Positions 61,611-64,000 of a stretch of DNA of 64,000 bases are shown here, piece by piece. Position 1 is the first letter of the stretch. The number at the start of each line of letters is the position of its first letter. The notes below the pieces were generated by a model, which made no database searches, had not been told where the DNA came from, and saw nothing but the letters and a program-made list of their open reading frames with translations. The position numbers and the translations under genes are program-made. The DNA comes from Paragordius varius. Lineage: Eukaryota > Nematomorpha. Where the stretch lies: positions 3,534,001 through 3,598,000 of the forward strand of contig OZ176055.1 in the NCBI GenBank assembly GCA_964247055.1, in the 5' to 3' direction.

Positions 61611-63234
61611 TATTTGAATTATCCTTTAATTGGCAAAGGTTAATCACAAAAAATTTAATAAGTATATTTAGATTGAAATTGTGATTTTATCATTGCTGTG
61701 GAATTTAAGGTTTAGCCGCGTTAAAATATTTTCATATTCAATAAAATTAAATTTTATCGTTTTTAATTGGTGGTAGTATTATAATAATTATTTTTGTTTC
61801 ATAATATTAGCCAACATGTTAAAATGTCATCATTTATGATATATATGTTAAAGCGTAAAATATGTAACTCCAATATCAATTTATATAAAAAAGATAATTT
61901 TTTTCATCATTTTTCATTTATTTATTTGAAAATAATTTTTTTTAAAGTTTAATCCAGTCCCATATATATATATATATATATAGAGTTAAATAGCAAAGAT
62001 ACTTTTTTGACATTTTTCGATTATTTTGCCATTTATATTAATACAATAATAATATAAAAAGTTATAGTATAATTATCATTTTTAATGCTATTTTCTCCAA
62101 AAAAAGAACAGACAAAAATATAGGATTTAAATCAGAAAAAAATGGAAGGCAAAAAATCTCTAAAACAATTAACATTTATTTATTATTATAAAAGGATGAA
62201 ATGATCCCAGGAGATATATTTTATTATGATGATTATTAAAAAAATGTATTTTATTATTTGTTAATAGAATAGCTAGTTAGTTGTTAACACTTCTTTATTA
62301 ACAAATTAATATTTCAATAATAATTACATTTTTTCGTTGTATATGTGTATGTGTGTTTTTATATAATTTTTTGAAAACCAATTATCATTCATTTTATTGG
62401 TTATTATAGAATGAACCATCATACCATTAAAAAATCAAACACTTTTACTTTTGTAAAGCAAAAAAATAAAAATCAATTTAGAAAATATATAAAATGATTG
62501 TCATTTTAAGATTTAATATATATATTTTACCCTAATAAATCTTTGCGCTGTATTTTTAACCGCGCAATTCTAACTTATGCATAAATATATTACAAACAAC
62601 AAGAAATATTATTACATATGTAATGACATAACTCTAGCAGAAGACAACGGAATATAAATTGCTTAATTATTATTATTATTGTTAATATCATTGTATCAGC
62701 ATTAATTTGTTATCTCGTATAAATATTTTTGTTTCTTTAATTAATTTTTTTTCTTTCATAATCATTTCCTTGAACATGAATAAAAAGTTGTTGAAAGTTG
62801 TGTCATACTCACAAAACTGTATCATTGTTCAAAAATTTTGGTGATTTAATAATTGGAACCCTAGATTTTTATAAGAGTTAATTCTATAGTACGTAAATAC
62901 CCTGGAGTTCCGCAAAAAATAAAAAAAATATATATATACCAATATATTTTATATCGGCATTCACATGCCATTATCTTAACCATCAAATCATACCATAATA
63001 TAAAATTGACCATTTCCCCAAAAAACAATTATATATATTATAAAACATGTACATAAAACTATTTTATTTTATATTTAAATTTTATTTTTACGTTTAACAA
63101 AGATTACTTGTAGTAATCGAAATATCATAAATCTATATAATTTTAGCTGAATTATACATATATAATAATAAAACTATTTTATTTTTAACATGTATTTAAT
63201 ATTCCAGCCATATATATATATATATATATATAAA
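61611..63234. other. Gene-free AT-rich DNA upstream of the last exon's 3' side
   Basis: Contains AT microsatellites near 61960-61981 and 63208-63232. It may include the 3' UTR of the minus-strand gene that follows. No other feature is recognised. Confidence 0.45.
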
Positions 63235-63669
63235 TTAATAATTTTTGTGACAATAATAAGGGCCTCCCGTATCGCCCAATCCTTCGTCAACTTTTTGCTT
63301 ATCAATCATGGTTTCTACCTTTTTTCGGGCATACCTATTAAGTAATTGAGTTATTTGTCCATTTTGTATGGAATAACAAGTAGTTTTATTATCTCCTAAA
63401 CCACTATTGACCGTTTCTTTCTTTATGAGGGCCAGTAAAAAAGGACGCAAAACATCAAAACTCAAACCAAAATCAGTGGGGAGCCCTGGAATGTTTGCAT
63501 CTAAAACATGCTTGAAAATGGCATCGATTCGTTCTTTAGCTTCTGTGGGAAAAGTGTATTCCCGAACATATAGAATATATTGGTTGTGATAATCTTGCTT
63601 TTTATGTGAATGAGTATTATTATTATTATTGGTAAGGGTTTGATTTGATGACACGATAATTGACATGTC
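63235..63669 (-). CDS. Exon of an unrecognised protein, gene continues beyond the window
   Basis: An open frame of 143 codons starting at an in-frame ATG (63666) and preceded by a good acceptor (CATATTTTTAG) whose exon would start at 63669, so the ATG may be internal, or the true start after a 5' UTR intron. The stop is at 63235-63237. The protein has an Asn-rich N-terminal part, a conserved-looking middle (YVREYTFPTEAKERIDAIF, then IPGLPTDFGLSFDVL and RPFLLALIKKE) and the ending GLGDTGGPYYCHKNY. GC content is higher than the surroundings, which supports coding. I do not recognise the family. It has no signal peptide or membrane segment. Confidence 0.6.
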   Translation of the reverse strand, partial: DMSIIVSSNQTLTNNNNNTHSHKKQDYHNQYILYVREYTFPTEAKERIDAIFKHVLDANIPGLPTDFGLSFDVLRPFLLALIKKETVNSGLGDNKTTCYSIQNGQITQLLNRYARKKVETMIDKQKVDEGLGDTGGPYYCHKNY

Positions 63670-63704
63670 CTAAAAATATGAAAAAAAAACAATGATTTAA
63701 ATTA

Positions 63705-63869
63705 CAGTAAAAATCAATATTATTAAGACAAATCTTATGATTACTATTTTGTGAAAAATATAATAGGTTTACCAATTTACATCTCTTTTCACCCTTTTGT
63801 AATCAAAACATGAAGTATTAAATAAAAATATATGGTTGTTTGTCTTTTAATTTTTATGTTTTGTTTATA
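63705..63869. mobile_element. MITE family A, copy truncated by family C
   Basis: Left end CAGTAAAAATCAATATTATT after TA, and right-arm-like GTTGTTTGTCTTTTAATTTT. The outer right end is replaced by the start of a family C element. Confidence 0.55.
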
Positions 63870-63870
63870 T

Positions 63871-64000
63871 CAGGGGTATCCAACACGCGGCCCTCCAAAA
63901 TATTTCTGCACCCGTGAGAAATCTTAATATTTTAAGTGATCCAAATAGAATTTATTTTCCTAAAAAAAATTCTGATAAAGTTATTGCGAATTTCGGCCAT
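63871..64000. mobile_element. hAT-type MITE family C, cut by the window edge
   Basis: Left end CAGGGGTATCCAACACGCGG with CCCTCC. The rest lies beyond the window. Confidence 0.6.

Noticed and set aside
1-64000. tRNA, rRNA or CRISPR arrays
   Set aside because: I looked for box A/box B pairs, rRNA-like GC-rich conserved blocks and spaced direct repeats, and found none. Only microsatellites, a minisatellite and MITEs are present.
1-64000. Bacterial or symbiont origin of the DNA
   Set aside because: Spliceosomal introns, a homeobox gene, ADAMTS, EXT1 and a SNARE are all animal in type.

Overview
The window is AT-rich animal DNA. Its genes are split by spliceosomal introns and encode clear metazoan proteins: a DRGX-type homeodomain protein, EXT1, an ADAMTS metalloprotease, a class I HDAC, amphiphysin/BIN, a LAT-type SLC7 transporter, Golgi SNARE GOSR1 and U2 snRNP A'. 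Three of these genes carry ultra-short introns of 21-30 nt, mixed with ordinary introns of 60 to over 3,000 nt. Introns in the mid-20-nt range have been reported for dicyemid mesozoans, so a mesozoan (dicyemid or orthonectid) or another simplified spiralian is my best guess. It is an inference from gene structure only.

Layout: 30-658 (+) 3' exon of an unrecognised Ser/Thr/Asn-rich protein; 2221-7213 (+) ADAMTS; 7954-12496 (-) SLC7; 12.5-15.9 kb a dead LINE and a MITE; 15941-17193 (+) SNRPA1; 19016-24037 (-) amphiphysin/BIN; 24.6-26.2 kb (-) a dead hAT transposase; 27308-35028 (+) HDAC1/2; 35933-43424 (-) EXT1; 43569-44267 (+) GOSR1, divergent from EXT1 across 144 bp; 44.3-50.7 kb transposon debris, including a hAT-type palindromic element and a dead mariner; 50740-53742 (-) DRGX; 53.7-63.2 kb a gene desert with several MITEs; 63235-63669 (-) exon of an unrecognised gene continuing off the window. 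Eight genes have complete models whose exon phases add up to open proteins: ADAMTS 651 aa, SLC7 552, SNRPA1 231, BIN 490, HDAC 656, EXT1 914, GOSR1 232, DRGX 440.

The genes are unrelated housekeeping, secretory, matrix and developmental genes and do not form a pathway. EXT1 (Golgi heparan sulfate polymerase) and GOSR1 (Golgi SNARE) share a bidirectional promoter region. Introns and intergenic DNA are filled with at least nine families of short inverted-repeat elements (called A to I here), several nested in each other. Their insertion probably explains why some introns are long. I found no single undescribed gene system. The most unusual signals are the ultra-short introns concentrated at gene 5' ends, a fourfold tandem duplication of an exon edge inside an HDAC intron, altered catalytic residues in EXT1, and the nested MITE families.
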